A stretch of 45,829 bases of DNA. It comes from an uncultured Caryophanales bacterium. Lineage in GTDB: Bacteria; Bacillota_I; Bacilli_A; RF39; UBA660. The translations under genes and the position numbers were made by a program. Shown piece after piece: positions 15,548 through 25,078 of this stretch. The DNA lies in NCBI GenBank assembly GCA_947168965.1, contig CAMVNW010000006.1, positions 1-45,829 on the forward strand. Reading direction: 5' to 3'. Positions within the stretch are counted from its first letter, which is position 1; each line of letters begins with the position of its first letter. The notes beneath the pieces are model-generated. The model worked only from the letters and a program-made list of their open reading frames with translations. It did not search any database and had not been told where the DNA came from.

Positions 15548-17275
15548 TTAATTGTTTTTAATTTCAGTTTCATATAATTCTTTATATTCTTTACAGTTTT
15601 TTAATAGATATTTATGGGTTCCTTCTTTTAATATTTTTCCATCTTCGATATAAAGAATTCTATCTGCATTTTGTATTGTTGATAATCTATGTGCGATTAT
15701 TAGTATTGTATATTCATTTTTCATGTTATTTAGTGCGTTTGTTATTTTTTCTTGTGTTATGTTATCTAGTGCACTTGTTGCTTCATCGAATAGTATTATT
15801 TCTGTTTTTTGGACTAGTGCTCTGGCTATTGCGAGTCTTTGTTTTTGTCCTCCTGATAGGTTTACTCCACCTTCTCCAATTATTGTGTCATATTTATCTG
15901 GAAGTTCATTTATAAATTCATCTAGGCATGCGATTTCACATGCTTTAATCATTTCTTTATCAGTTAAATCTTTTTTTACTAGTCTTAAATTATCTTTTAT
16001 TGACATATTAAATATATATGGATTTTGACTTATTATTGTGATATTTCCTCTTATTGAATCTTTGTCTAAATCATTTATATTTATTCCATCTATTGTTATT
16101 GTTCCTTCATTTATACTATACATTTTACATAGTAGGTTGAATATTGTTGTTTTCCCTGCTCCACTTTTTCCTACAAATGCGACTGTTTCATTTTCTTTTA
16201 TTTTGAATGATAAATCTTTTAATATTAGTTTATCATTGTATCCAAATGATACATTTTTAAATTCAAAGTTTCCTTTTACTTTTTTTAAATGTTTTGTACC
16301 AAATTTTTCTTTTTTGAATTTATTATCATCCATTATTTCTTTTATTCTTTCTGATGATAGGTTAAAGTCTCTTATTAGTTCAAATATTTGGTCTAATGTA
16401 TTTGTTGATGAACCTAAACTATTTGCGTAGTTATATACTACTAATGCCATTGCAGGAATAAGCATTCCATATTTCATTTGAAGTATTAACATTATTAGTA
16501 ATAACAATTTTTCAATATCCTTTGTAAATACTATTTTAAATGAATATCCAAATGTTTTTCTATTCATTATGTATCTTTCTTCGTTTGTTTCTTTGATTTT
16601 TGTATTTAATTCATCTAAAAAATCATTTTCACTATTAAGCATTTTTATATCTCTTGCGCCTCTTACTAATTCTCCAACTAGTCCTGTTATTTTTTCGTTT
16701 TTCTTTCTATAAACTTTATCTCTTATTTTTTCTTCATGTGTTTTCTTTCTTTGTAGTATAAATATTAATATCATAAATAATAATTCAAATAAAAATACTT
16801 GTTTATTAACTATAAATAAAGCACCTAATAAGCCTATATATTTTAGAATATTTGAAATTTGTACGATTATATTTGAATATATTGTGGATAGTTTTGATGT
16901 ATCACTTGTTAATCTTTGTATAAAAAGTCCACTTGTATGTTCATCTAGACATTTTGTTTCAATTTTTAGTGTACATTTTCCTAAATCACATGCCATATAT
17001 GTCATTGTTTTTCTATATATTTTACTTCCTAATATTCTTCCTGTATACATTGTTATATTATGTAGACAATCTATTATAAATAGTATTATTGTTATAATTA
17101 ATAATCTTGTATAGTTGTTTGTTGTTAATTCAATTACTATTTTTGCGCTTAATAGTGGTGTTATTACATTTATTAAGATTTGTAGTATATGACTTAGTGT
17201 AAATATTATCATTGGTTTTTTTGAATGTTTTGCATAGTTCCAAGTAAATTTTAAATTTTTTATAAATTCTTTCAT
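15548..17275 (-). CDS. ABC transporter, fused permease and ATPase (exporter type)
   Basis: The 575-residue protein has a six-helix ABC exporter membrane domain (residues ~1-310) and a C-terminal ATPase. The Walker A box is GKSGAGKTT, the Q-loop lies in TIISQNPYIF, the signature is LSGGQKQR, Walker B ends LFDEATSALD, and the H-loop is in AHRLS. It works as a homodimer or as a heterodimer with another half transporter, and no second half is adjacent. Substrate is unknown (lipid, drug or peptide). It sits between a type I toxin-like locus and an OB-fold gene. Confidence 0.93.
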   Translation of the reverse strand: MKEFIKNLKFTWNYAKHSKKPMIIFTLSHILQILINVITPLLSAKIVIELTTNNYTRLLIITIILFIIDCLHNITMYTGRILGSKIYRKTMTYMACDLGKCTLKIETKCLDEHTSGLFIQRLTSDTSKLSTIYSNIIVQISNILKYIGLLGALFIVNKQVFLFELLFMILIFILQRKKTHEEKIRDKVYRKKNEKITGLVGELVRGARDIKMLNSENDFLDELNTKIKETNEERYIMNRKTFGYSFKIVFTKDIEKLLLLIMLILQMKYGMLIPAMALVVYNYANSLGSSTNTLDQIFELIRDFNLSSERIKEIMDDNKFKKEKFGTKHLKKVKGNFEFKNVSFGYNDKLILKDLSFKIKENETVAFVGKSGAGKTTIFNLLCKMYSINEGTITIDGININDLDKDSIRGNITIISQNPYIFNMSIKDNLRLVKKDLTDKEMIKACEIACLDEFINELPDKYDTIIGEGGVNLSGGQKQRLAIARALVQKTEIILFDEATSALDNITQEKITNALNNMKNEYTILIIAHRLSTIQNADRILYIEDGKILKEGTHKYLLKNCKEYKELYETEIKNN

Positions 17276-17328
17276 GTTATCACTACCTACATATATTTTA
17301 TCATATTTATATTTATTTTTATTAAAAA

Positions 17329-17350
17329 TTAAAAAGGACTAATTGTCCTT
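17329..17350 (-). terminator. Intrinsic terminator after the OB-fold-like gene
   Basis: The hairpin AAGGAC/GTCCTT contains the TAG stop codon (17339-17341) and is followed by a T-run on the minus strand. Confidence 0.8.
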
Positions 17351-17548
17351 ATATTTTTTTACAAAGAAAGCTAAGCGTTTTGTTACTTCTACTCCTTTAT
17401 ATTCTTCATCTTCAAATTCTACTATATCTCCTTGTTTTAGTGATTCATCTAGTATGTTTTTTTTATATAGTTCATATACTTTTTTTTGTTTATCTACTAT
17501 TTTTCCATTATATCCATCATATTCAGTGATAACTCCTACTGTTTTCAT
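17339..17548 (-). CDS. Small cold-shock/OB-fold-like protein
   Basis: The 69-residue product has the short alternating pattern of a five-strand barrel: GVITEYDGYNGKIVDKQKKV, then YKKNILDESLKQGDIVEFED, then EVTKRLAFFVKKY. This is like small cold-shock-domain relatives that are C-terminally linked to low-GC Firmicutes regulators. The classic RNP1/RNP2 aromatic motifs are not clear, so nucleic-acid binding is uncertain. Its start overlaps the 3' end of the 1111-codon gene by 26 bases, with GGAG as ribosome site inside that gene. Confidence 0.6.
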   Translation of the reverse strand: MKTVGVITEYDGYNGKIVDKQKKVYELYKKNILDESLKQGDIVEFEDEEYKGVEVTKRLAFFVKKYKDN

Positions 17549-20500
17549 TTTTTAACTCCAATCTATTGTTTATATCATTTAGTACCTCTTCATTTTGTCT
17601 ATATTTATCAAGTACAAATGTATCTATTATTTCTTCTTTATATTTTAATATATAGTATTGGTTATTGGAGATACATGAAATACTTTCTATATCATATTCT
17701 TGATCATTTATTTCAATATCTTCTATTGGTACTCCATTTAATAATTGATTAATTGCGTGTAGTTGTTTTATTTTCTTTATTGCATCTTCTTTATAATATG
17801 TTTTAATATTTTTATTTATAGTATATAATTCTGTTTCATTTTTTCCTAATTTTATTTCTTTTAATTCTCCGTTATTTGATAATACAATTCCTTTAAAATT
17901 ATCACTATTTTCATAGTTAAAGTTTAATCCATACATTGCTTCTTTTCTATTTGTCGTGATTTGTTTTAGTTTTTCTTTTTCTTTTTCCATCGCATAATCA
18001 CTTGTTATTAGTATGTTTTCTATTGGGTATTCACTTTTTCTTGTATAGTTTTCTAATAACTGTGTTACTATTTGATTTACTTCTATTAAATCTTCATTTG
18101 TATATTCTTTTAGTACACTATTTCTTAATTCATTTTCAAATATGGTATTTCCATTTCTTATTCCACTTACTCTTGATATAAATTTGTCAGTTGGTGTTTT
18201 AAATATTATATTAAATCCATTCTTATTTGTTAGTATAAACTCCCATAGGTCTCTGAATGCACCTTTTGATCTTAAGCAAGCATTTGTTCTTTCACCGACT
18301 GTTAGATTTGTAAAGTCTAATGGTTGTCCTATTTCTATTTTTATTTGTTTTCCATTTTTTAAGGTTATTGTCTCATTAATTGGTGGAATTGTAAGGTAAT
18401 GTTTATCATACATTTTTGGAATTACTTCTAATATATTATTTAATCTTACTTGTACTGTTGAACTTGCTCTATTTGTTCCTGTGTTTGAAAATATTAGTTT
18501 GAAGTCTTCATCCCCAATTAATATTGCATATTTATTTGATGTAATTTCATGGCAATATCCTTCTTCTAGTAATTTTGTCATTGTGTGATTTTCTATGAAT
18601 TTTTTTTGTTTTTCTCCTGTACATTCGTATTCATTATATAGTTTATAGAAACAATTTATGAATCCTGCTATTGCTTGGGAGCCAATATTTAAATCAATAT
18701 CATCTATTACTGGATAAAATGTTTGTCCAAATCCTAGATACTTATGTTTATTAAGTATTTCTAATAGTGTTCTGTATGTTTCTTCACTTGTTAGTAGTTT
18801 TTCTTTTATACATTTTATATCTATTTGTGATAATATTTCTATTAAGTAATCACTCTTTACTTTTTTAAAGGAATATATGTATTCTGCATTTTCTTTTTCT
18901 TCTTCTGGTATGTCATTTAATTGTTCTTTTTCATACAAAATGTTTAATATTTCATTAAATACTTTTAAATTTTTTCTTTCTATTTTTTTTAAAATTTCTT
19001 CTGTTGGATTCTTTTTAAATTCTATTATGTATTCTAGTTGTTCATTATTTCCTATTAGTTTTTCTTGATCTTCAGTAAGATTATTTGTGACAATTTTTAT
19101 TTTGTTTTTTATTGTATTTGTGTCTTTTACTTGTATATATTTTTTCTGTATCCATTCTTTTTTGAATACTTTATCTAAATCTAGTAATTTTATGAATTCT
19201 GGTGTTCTTATTTTTGAATATTCTTCTCTTTGTATTTCTATATATTGTTGTGTTATTTGATGAAGTATGTCTAGGCTTTTACCATTTTTAATATTTTGAA
19301 ATAATTCTTCTATTGTTATATTATTACTTGTGCATATAATTTGAAGTTTTTTTGGTCTTTTATTAAATACAGTTTCAATTACTCTATCAAATATATCTTT
19401 AAGATTTGTATCATTTTTTGCTAATTGTTCTTCCATTATTGAGAAAATATTGTATGATTCTGATTCAAAAAACATAAATTCTCTTTGTACTACTGATTCA
19501 ATTATTGAGTCTTTTTTATGTGCATCTATTGTTAGATTTTTTTCATTAAACATACATAATATTTTATCTAAGTCTTGGTTATTTGAATTGATTAGTTCTC
19601 TTATGTTTTCGCTGTTAATGTATTTTAATATTTGATATCCAAATTTATTTATTATTTCTTTTAGATTTTTTTCGTTTAGTTCTTCATATTTTGATATTAA
19701 TTTTATAAGTGTATCACAGTTAACTTCTTCTTTATTGCATTCTATATCATGGTTTAGATTTTCAAAGTATTCAATTATTCGTGTTACTGTTTTTTTCTTT
19801 TCTATATCATTTTCTATTTCTTTATCTTTGGTTATTAAAACTTCATCAATACAGTTTAGCATCGTTTCTTTTGCGAGATATCCTGCAATTTTTAATGAAT
19901 CGAATCTATCATCATTAATTATATATTCTCTAAATTCTTTTCTTCTTTCTTGTTTTGGTATTGTTTGTATATAGTTTGACAATATTATTTCTAAATTATT
20001 TAAATCTATTTCAATATATAGTTTGTCTATAAATTCTTTTTTTCTATCTTTACTTGTCTTTTTTATAAGTTGTACTATTTCAATATTTTTTATATTTTCA
20101 TATTCATTTTCTATTAATAAATCAAATGCTTTAAATGAATCATTTTCATTTAGGTTATTTATTAAGGTATGTAAGTTAACATGTTCTTTTTTAAAATTTG
20201 GTAATTTAATTATTTCTTCAAATATTTCTATTTTGTTTTCTATATTATTTAACACTTTAAATTCTTGAATAAAATTATACTTATCCATTAACTCTAGTAC
20301 TTTTATATATTGTTCTTTTTTTAAAGTTTTAAAAATCATTTCGATTTTAAAATTTAACCCTATTATACTATATTTTTTTTCTGGATTTTTTTCTAGGGCT
20401 TCATCTAATACTTCTAGCGCTGCATCTATATTTTTAAATGATAATATTATTTCTTCATATTTTATAAAATAATAATCAGCGCTATTATCTAGTATATATT

Positions 20501-20858
20501 TTAATGCTTCTGTTTTATAATCATCATTTTCTATATGTTTTATTAATTCTGTGTAATTATATAAAGGTGTGTTTTTTGTTTCTTTTAGTATTTCTAGTTT
20601 TCTTTTATCACTTAGGTGTATATCATATTCTATATAACGTCTTTTTGCTGGAGATAATTGAGATAATTCATCATATACTTCTGCTTCATCTTTTGTAAAT
20701 AATTTGTATTTTACTTTTTCATATTCTTTATTTTTAAAGTACTTAGTGTATTTTGATTGTGTTTCTATTCTTTCTTCATATGTTAGTAAATCTCTTATAT
20801 CTAATTCATCATTTTCTAATACTTTTTTTATTGCTTCTATTATCTTATTTTCATCCAT
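17523..20858 (-). CDS. Very large helical protein of unknown function (1111 aa)
   Basis: The start ATG (20858) follows TAGGTG. The product has no signal peptide or membrane helix. Residues ~1-700 are charged, lysine/glutamate/isoleucine-rich and predicted to be a helical solenoid. From about residue 760 a more globular domain appears, with conserved-looking blocks TVGERTNACLRSKGAFRDLW, LTNKNGFNIIF, FISRVSGIRNGNTIFENELR and a tail of strands. The Cys-Arg-Gly pattern and the N-G-N-T block suggest a real enzyme or binding fold, but I cannot name it. It overlaps the OB-fold-like gene and shares its transcript. Confidence 0.75.
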   Translation of the reverse strand: MDENKIIEAIKKVLENDELDIRDLLTYEERIETQSKYTKYFKNKEYEKVKYKLFTKDEAEVYDELSQLSPAKRRYIEYDIHLSDKRKLEILKETKNTPLYNYTELIKHIENDDYKTEALKYILDNSADYYFIKYEEIILSFKNIDAALEVLDEALEKNPEKKYSIIGLNFKIEMIFKTLKKEQYIKVLELMDKYNFIQEFKVLNNIENKIEIFEEIIKLPNFKKEHVNLHTLINNLNENDSFKAFDLLIENEYENIKNIEIVQLIKKTSKDRKKEFIDKLYIEIDLNNLEIILSNYIQTIPKQERRKEFREYIINDDRFDSLKIAGYLAKETMLNCIDEVLITKDKEIENDIEKKKTVTRIIEYFENLNHDIECNKEEVNCDTLIKLISKYEELNEKNLKEIINKFGYQILKYINSENIRELINSNNQDLDKILCMFNEKNLTIDAHKKDSIIESVVQREFMFFESESYNIFSIMEEQLAKNDTNLKDIFDRVIETVFNKRPKKLQIICTSNNITIEELFQNIKNGKSLDILHQITQQYIEIQREEYSKIRTPEFIKLLDLDKVFKKEWIQKKYIQVKDTNTIKNKIKIVTNNLTEDQEKLIGNNEQLEYIIEFKKNPTEEILKKIERKNLKVFNEILNILYEKEQLNDIPEEEKENAEYIYSFKKVKSDYLIEILSQIDIKCIKEKLLTSEETYRTLLEILNKHKYLGFGQTFYPVIDDIDLNIGSQAIAGFINCFYKLYNEYECTGEKQKKFIENHTMTKLLEEGYCHEITSNKYAILIGDEDFKLIFSNTGTNRASSTVQVRLNNILEVIPKMYDKHYLTIPPINETITLKNGKQIKIEIGQPLDFTNLTVGERTNACLRSKGAFRDLWEFILTNKNGFNIIFKTPTDKFISRVSGIRNGNTIFENELRNSVLKEYTNEDLIEVNQIVTQLLENYTRKSEYPIENILITSDYAMEKEKEKLKQITTNRKEAMYGLNFNYENSDNFKGIVLSNNGELKEIKLGKNETELYTINKNIKTYYKEDAIKKIKQLHAINQLLNGVPIEDIEINDQEYDIESISCISNNQYYILKYKEEIIDTFVLDKYRQNEEVLNDINNRLELKNENSRSYH

Positions 20859-20913
20859 TATTACACCTACTTATAATAAGTATAACATTTTGATTTTTTT
20901 TAGTAAATAATAA

Positions 20914-20941
20914 AGAAAAAAAAGACTAAGTTTAGTCTTTA
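20914..20941 (-). terminator. Intrinsic terminator after the lipoprotein gene
   Basis: The inverted repeat AAGACTAA/TTAGTCTT with a long T-run on the minus strand overlaps the end of the gene stopping at 20932. Confidence 0.8.
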
Positions 20942-21471
20942 TATATTCCTAATATTTTGTCTTCTATTTCTTCTGTTATAGGATCTAGTGTCCATTTCAT
21001 GTTTTTTTTATGTAATGTAAATTCTAATGTGTATGTTACTCTATCTTTTGCATCTTTTAATTTATCTAATAAATATTTTTTATATAAATTATCATTATAT
21101 GTTTCAGATTCAAAAAACTCACTCATATTTTCTCTTTTATAGTTTTCAGCTTCATTTATTATTTTTGTAAAATCTTTTACTATTATTTGAGCTGTTACTT
21201 TTGCTTCATCACCATCTATTTTTTCTTCTTTTATTGTATACTGCATATTTTTATATTGTTTTTTTATTAGTTCTCTATATTCTTCCTTATTTTCATTATT
21301 TAATTTTGTTTTTGATTCTATTACTTCATCTAATTCATTTAGAACTTCTTCATCTAATATTTGGTATTTGTTTAAAAACTCTTCTACTTTTTTTGTAGGT
21401 GTATTACTTATATCTAATGCTCCACATCCTGTTAATATTATTATTGATAGTAAAGTTATTATTTTTTTCAT
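20932..21471 (-). CDS. Hypothetical lipoprotein (179 aa)
   Basis: The signal peptide ends in the lipobox LTGC (Cys16), so the protein should be lipid-anchored outside the membrane. The mature part is charged, with helices followed by strands (YTIKEEKIDGDEAKVTAQII and RVTYTLEFTLHKKNMKWTLD), a layout like small NTF2-like or DUF4878-type lipoproteins. The function is unknown. It lies just downstream of the second toxin-antitoxin-like locus on the same strand. Confidence 0.8.
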   Translation of the reverse strand: MKKIITLLSIIILTGCGALDISNTPTKKVEEFLNKYQILDEEVLNELDEVIESKTKLNNENKEEYRELIKKQYKNMQYTIKEEKIDGDEAKVTAQIIVKDFTKIINEAENYKRENMSEFFESETYNDNLYKKYLLDKLKDAKDRVTYTLEFTLHKKNMKWTLDPITEEIEDKILGIYKD

Positions 21472-21537
21472 ATTTGCCTCCTATCAATATGTTTTACTAA
21501 ATATTTATTTTTATACATTTTAATTTTGTGTTAATTA

Positions 21538-21566
21538 TTGATTTTTTTATTTTTATGTGTTAGAAT
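21538..21566 (+). promoter_or_regulatory. Sigma-A promoter for antisense RNA 2
   Basis: TTGATT (21538-21543) and TAGAAT (21561-21566) with a 17-base spacer. The region from the -10 box onward closely resembles the corresponding part of locus 1. Confidence 0.8.
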
Positions 21567-21572
21567 GTATTT

Positions 21573-21690
21573 AGTGAAGGCATTCTTCATATAATAAAAA
21601 AGGGAATACTTAACTTGTCAATGTTGAGTACTCGCCTTAATGTTTAAGTTTGAGTACTTAATCTATTGCAGATTGAGTACTATTTTTTTA
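21573..21690 (+). ncRNA. Candidate antitoxin RNA 2 of a type I toxin-antitoxin locus
   Basis: A plus-strand transcript of about 118 nucleotides would end at the terminator with stem AGTACTTAATCT/AGATTGAGTACT (21653-21681) and seven Ts. It overlaps the toxin mRNA 3' region and its stop codon. Sequence and layout parallel RNA 1 (shared ATTCTTCATA, AAAAAAGGGAA), so the two loci are paralogous. Confidence 0.75.
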
Positions 21691-21769
21691 TTGTTAAAAT
21701 CATTACTGATATTACTAATAAAATGATAATTATTATTAGAAAAGTGATTAACAAATCTTTTTTCTTCAT
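21680..21769 (-). CDS. Candidate type I toxin 2: 29-residue hydrophobic peptide
   Basis: ATG 21769 follows GAAGGGAGG. The peptide opens with a basic MKKKDLL, has one isoleucine/leucine-rich membrane helix (about residues 8-26) and ends with TIKK. The predicted mRNA starts near 21828. Its segment GGGAATACT (21826-21818) can pair with 21602-21610, and 21800-21813 with 21623-21636, closing the 5' and 3' ends on each other as in known type I toxin mRNAs. No larger protein-coding function is possible here. Confidence 0.75.
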   Translation of the reverse strand: MKKKDLLITFLIIIIILLVISVMILTIKK

Positions 21770-21834
21770 AAATATCAAGCCTCCCTTCATTTGAAGTTTG
21801 GCAAGTACTCAACAGTTAGTATTCCCTATATATA

Positions 21835-21863
21835 ATTATAACTAGTAATTAATTGATGGTCAA
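21835..21863 (-). promoter_or_regulatory. Sigma-A promoter for toxin mRNA 2
   Basis: On the minus strand TTGACC (21863-21858) and TATAAT (21840-21835) are 17 bases apart. Confidence 0.85.
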
Positions 21864-21895
21864 CGCAAATATTAATTTTTTTGTAAATTTTTATA

Positions 21896-21922
21896 TAAAG
21901 AAAAAGAGCTATTTAGCTTCTT
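21896..21922 (-). terminator. Probable terminator of rny
   Basis: AAGAAGCT/AGCTCTT can pair around the rny TAG stop (21909-21911), followed by a mixed T-rich stretch on the minus strand. It is weaker than the other terminators here. Confidence 0.5.
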
Positions 21923-23462
21923 CAATAACTCTTGTTTCTCTTATTACAGTAACTTTTATTGTTCCTGGATATTGTAAATTTTCTTCTATTTTGTTTTTAA
22001 TATCTCTAGCAACTTTATGTGTTTTTAAATCATCTATTTCTTCTGATTTAACTAATACTCTTAATTCTCTACCTGCTTGTACAGCGAATGATTTTTCAAC
22101 ACCATCTATATCATCTGCGATTGCTTCTAGATCTTTTAATCTTTGAACATAGTTTTCTAATGAATCGTTTCTTGCTCCTGGGCGTGACGCTGATAGGGCA
22201 TCTGCGATTGCGACTATTGAAGATATTATTGATGTTGGTTCTGTATCTCCATGGTGTGATTCAATTGCGTTTATAACAACTTCGTTTTCTTTATATTTTT
22301 TTGCAAGTTCTGCTCCTAGTGTTACGTGTGATCCTTCTACTTCATGGTCTATTGATTTACCAATATCATGTAATAATCCTGCACGACGTGCTAGTGCGAC
22401 ATTTTCTCCTAATTCAGCTGCTAGTACACCTGATAGGAATGCTACTTCAATAGAATGTGTTAATGCGTTTTGACCAAAGCTTGTCCTAAAGTGAAGTTTA
22501 CCTAGTATTTCTACTAATTCTGGATCCATTTTAGTTATTCCAAGTTCAAACAATGCATTGTTTCCATATTCTAATACTTTTGCTTTCATATCATTAACTG
22601 TTTTGTCATATAATTCTTCTATTCTTGTTGGATGGATTCTTCCATCTTTTATTAATGTTTCAAGTGTTACTCTTGCGATTTCTCTTCTATATGGATCAAA
22701 ACTTGATAATACTATTGCTTCTGGAGTATCGTCTATTATTAAATCAACTCCTGTTACCGCTTCAATAGTTCTTATATTTCTTCCTTCTCTACCTATGATT
22801 CTACCTTTCATATCATCATTTGGTAGTGTTACTACTGTAACAGTTTGTTCTCCTGCTACTTCTCCTGCATATTTTTGCATACTTGATACGAGCATTGATT
22901 TTGCTTTTTTATCTACTTCTAGTTTTGCTTCTGCTTCTCTATCTTTTATGTATGCAGCAATTTCCATACTCATCATTTCTTCTACTTTTTTAAGTACTAG
23001 ATCTCTTGCTTGATTTTTTGAATATCCTGCTATTTTTTCTAACAATTCAACTTGTTCTTTTTTTATATTTTCCACTTCTACTTGTTCTTTTTGGATATCT
23101 TTTTGTTTATTAATGAGACTATTTTCTTTTTCTTCTAACATCTGTTCACGGTTTTGAAGTGTTTGATCTCTTCTATCCATATTTGATTCTCTTGTTAGAA
23201 GTCTTTCTTCTGCTTCTACTACTTCTTGTTTTTTTTCTTTAATCTCTTTGTCTGTTTCTATTTTTAATTTATGAGCTTCATCTTTTGCTTCTAATAAATA
23301 ATCTCTTTTAATTTTATCTGCATCTTTTTTTGCTTTTTCTAACATATTTTCTATTTTCTTAGATGTATTGTTATTTCTAAGATAATTAAATACAAATACA
23401 CAAATAATTCCAATAAAAATCCCAATAAGGACTAGTAAAATGGAGAATGCTATACCGTTCAT
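21909..23462 (-). CDS. rny: Ribonuclease Y
   Basis: This membrane-anchored endoribonuclease initiates mRNA decay in Firmicutes. The product of about 517 residues has one N-terminal membrane helix, a long coiled coil rich in Lys and Glu (residues ~30-200), a KH domain with [20 protein letters not shown], and an HD domain with HSIEVAFL and [13 protein letters not shown]. The order and length are those of the family. The ATG at 23462 is chosen because TGGAGG precedes it by five bases. An earlier in-frame ATG at 23486 lacks such a site. Confidence 0.97.
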   Translation of the reverse strand: MNGIAFSILLVLIGIFIGIICVFVFNYLRNNNTSKKIENMLEKAKKDADKIKRDYLLEAKDEAHKLKIETDKEIKEKKQEVVEAEERLLTRESNMDRRDQTLQNREQMLEEKENSLINKQKDIQKEQVEVENIKKEQVELLEKIAGYSKNQARDLVLKKVEEMMSMEIAAYIKDREAEAKLEVDKKAKSMLVSSMQKYAGEVAGEQTVTVVTLPNDDMKGRIIGREGRNIRTIEAVTGVDLIIDDTPEAIVLSSFDPYRREIARVTLETLIKDGRIHPTRIEELYDKTVNDMKAKVLEYGNNALFELGITKMDPELVEILGKLHFRTSFGQNALTHSIEVAFLSGVLAAELGENVALARRAGLLHDIGKSIDHEVEGSHVTLGAELAKKYKENEVVINAIESHHGDTEPTSIISSIVAIADALSASRPGARNDSLENYVQRLKDLEAIADDIDGVEKSFAVQAGRELRVLVKSEEIDDLKTHKVARDIKNKIEENLQYPGTIKVTVIRETRVIEEAK

Positions 23463-23509
23463 AAATACCTCCATTTCATTCAGCACTTTTCTTAATTATG
23501 CTTAATACA

Positions 23510-23538
23510 AGTATAATATAGATTTTATTTTTGGTCAA
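23510..23538 (-). promoter_or_regulatory. Sigma-A promoter of rny
   Basis: On the minus strand TTGACC (23538-23533) and TATACT (23515-23510) are 17 bases apart. The leader to the ATG is about 40 bases. Confidence 0.75.
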
Positions 23539-23559
23539 GTATTTGTAAAATAAGTTTTT

Positions 23560-24690
23560 TTATTTTGTATAAATCTTATTTTCTTTTATTTTTTTGTCTA
23601 ATAATTCTTCACTTGCGAATTCAAACATTTCACTTACTAAGTATTTATATTTTTCTGGATACATCATATATATTTGTTCTAATATGTTTTTTTCTTTTAT
23701 TACTCTTAATGATGCTGTAAAGTTCATATTTCCTAGAAATTGTCCTATACTCCACCACATTGCTGTTATTGAGTTGTAATTATATGATGGATTATTTTGC
23801 ATTTTTCTCAAATCCCATTCTCTATTATTTGTTATATAGACTTTATTAAAAAATTTTTGTTTTATTTCTGCTGGTACTTCTAGTAGTTTTGTATCTACTT
23901 TATCAAATGGTAGTCTTATTGTTTTAGGAATTTCCTTTTCAATTTTATTCCATGTCAAAATAGTGTCAATACTCACTCCAGTTATTTTTGATATTTCTTC
24001 AAGTGTTTTATTGTTTGTATGATATTTAAATGTACTAGTTAACAAAGGATATTCTCCTGTTATTCTTTGATATAAAATATCACACATATCCGCATCTTTT
24101 ACCATTTGTAGCATGCATGATATTGTTAAGTCTTTGTCTAGTAACATTTTTTGTGTTTTAAATTTTTTGTCTATTTTTAAATTAAATTTTCCTAAGTCTG
24201 GTAATGAGTGCATTTCTATTACTTTGTTCAAAATGTCATAATACTTTTTATTTATTTCAAAATCTTTTATTTCATCATTTATAAAAAGAATCCTCGATCC
24301 TACTTCACCATGTCCACTTAATCCATGTTCTTTAAAGAAATCTTCTGCATCTTTATAATTATTAAATAATACTGCTTGCATAAATCTTCCATAATCGTGT
24401 AGTAGTCCCGCTATATTTGATACGCTTTCAAATTCTTTGTTATTTTCTAATATCTTATTTAGATTTTCTACTATTTGTTCAACTCTTAATGAGTGATTGT
24501 ATTTTTGTGTTAGTAGATTTGTTCTTATTTTTTTTAATATTTCAACATCTTTTAAATTTGGATATTTGTCTCTTTCTGATTTTGTAATTTTTTCTAGTTC
24601 TTCTTTTGGATATTCTACTGTGTTTATTCTTTGATTGTAGTATTGATATTTTTTTAAAAATAGTTCTTTATTTTTTTCTATATCTAACAT
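23560..24690 (-). CDS. HD-domain phosphohydrolase-like protein
   Basis: The 376-residue product has an HD superfamily metal-binding set in its first half: YNHSLRVEQIV, then GLLHDYGRFMQA with the His-Asp doublet, then HGEVGSRIL, and VKDADMCDIL with a later Asp. No signal or membrane segment is seen. The second half is not recognisable. Such proteins hydrolyse phosphate esters or nucleotides, and the substrate is unknown. The start at 24690 follows GGGGGAT. A TTGAAA-N17-TAAATT pair upstream may be its own promoter. Confidence 0.85.
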   Translation of the reverse strand: MLDIEKNKELFLKKYQYYNQRINTVEYPKEELEKITKSERDKYPNLKDVEILKKIRTNLLTQKYNHSLRVEQIVENLNKILENNKEFESVSNIAGLLHDYGRFMQAVLFNNYKDAEDFFKEHGLSGHGEVGSRILFINDEIKDFEINKKYYDILNKVIEMHSLPDLGKFNLKIDKKFKTQKMLLDKDLTISCMLQMVKDADMCDILYQRITGEYPLLTSTFKYHTNNKTLEEISKITGVSIDTILTWNKIEKEIPKTIRLPFDKVDTKLLEVPAEIKQKFFNKVYITNNREWDLRKMQNNPSYNYNSITAMWWSIGQFLGNMNFTASLRVIKEKNILEQIYMMYPEKYKYLVSEMFEFASEELLDKKIKENKIYTK

Positions 24691-24745
24691 ATTATCCCCC
24701 ACTTTGTTATAATTTAACATATTATTTTTTTATTTTCAATATTTT

Positions 24746-25078
24746 TTATTCTTCTACTACTTTTCCTAGTTTTGTAAATAATGTATTTATTCCTTTTTTT
24801 GTATATTTTGATATATTTTCTGATATTCCAAGTGTTGCTTTTGATATTTTATTTTGATAATTTTTATTTGTATTTTTTATATATTCTTTTATGTCTATAT
24901 TTTTTCCATTTTTTATATCTTCTTCAAATTGTTCAATCTGTTCTTTTGTAAATGTCATTTTTTTTCTTTCACTATATTCATAATATCCTGATTGTCCAGC
25001 AACATAAAATGTTAGATAACTAATAAAACATAGAAAAAATATTATTTTCATTATTTTGTTTGTTTTTTTATTTTTCAT
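24746..25078 (-). CDS. Small membrane-anchored protein downstream of spoIIP, YqxA-like by position
   Basis: The 110-residue product has one N-terminal hydrophobic segment (MKIIFFLCFISYLTFYVAG) and a charged tail with KMTFTKEQIEQFEEDIKNGK. It overlaps the spoIIP stop by 11 bases. In Bacillus the third gene of gpr-spoIIP-yqxA is a similar-sized protein, so position suggests a YqxA counterpart, but sequence similarity could not be tested. It probably sits in the mother-cell or forespore membrane during sporulation. Confidence 0.6.
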   Translation of the reverse strand: MKNKKTNKIMKIIFFLCFISYLTFYVAGQSGYYEYSERKKMTFTKEQIEQFEEDIKNGKNIDIKEYIKNTNKNYQNKISKATLGISENISKYTKKGINTLFTKLGKVVEE

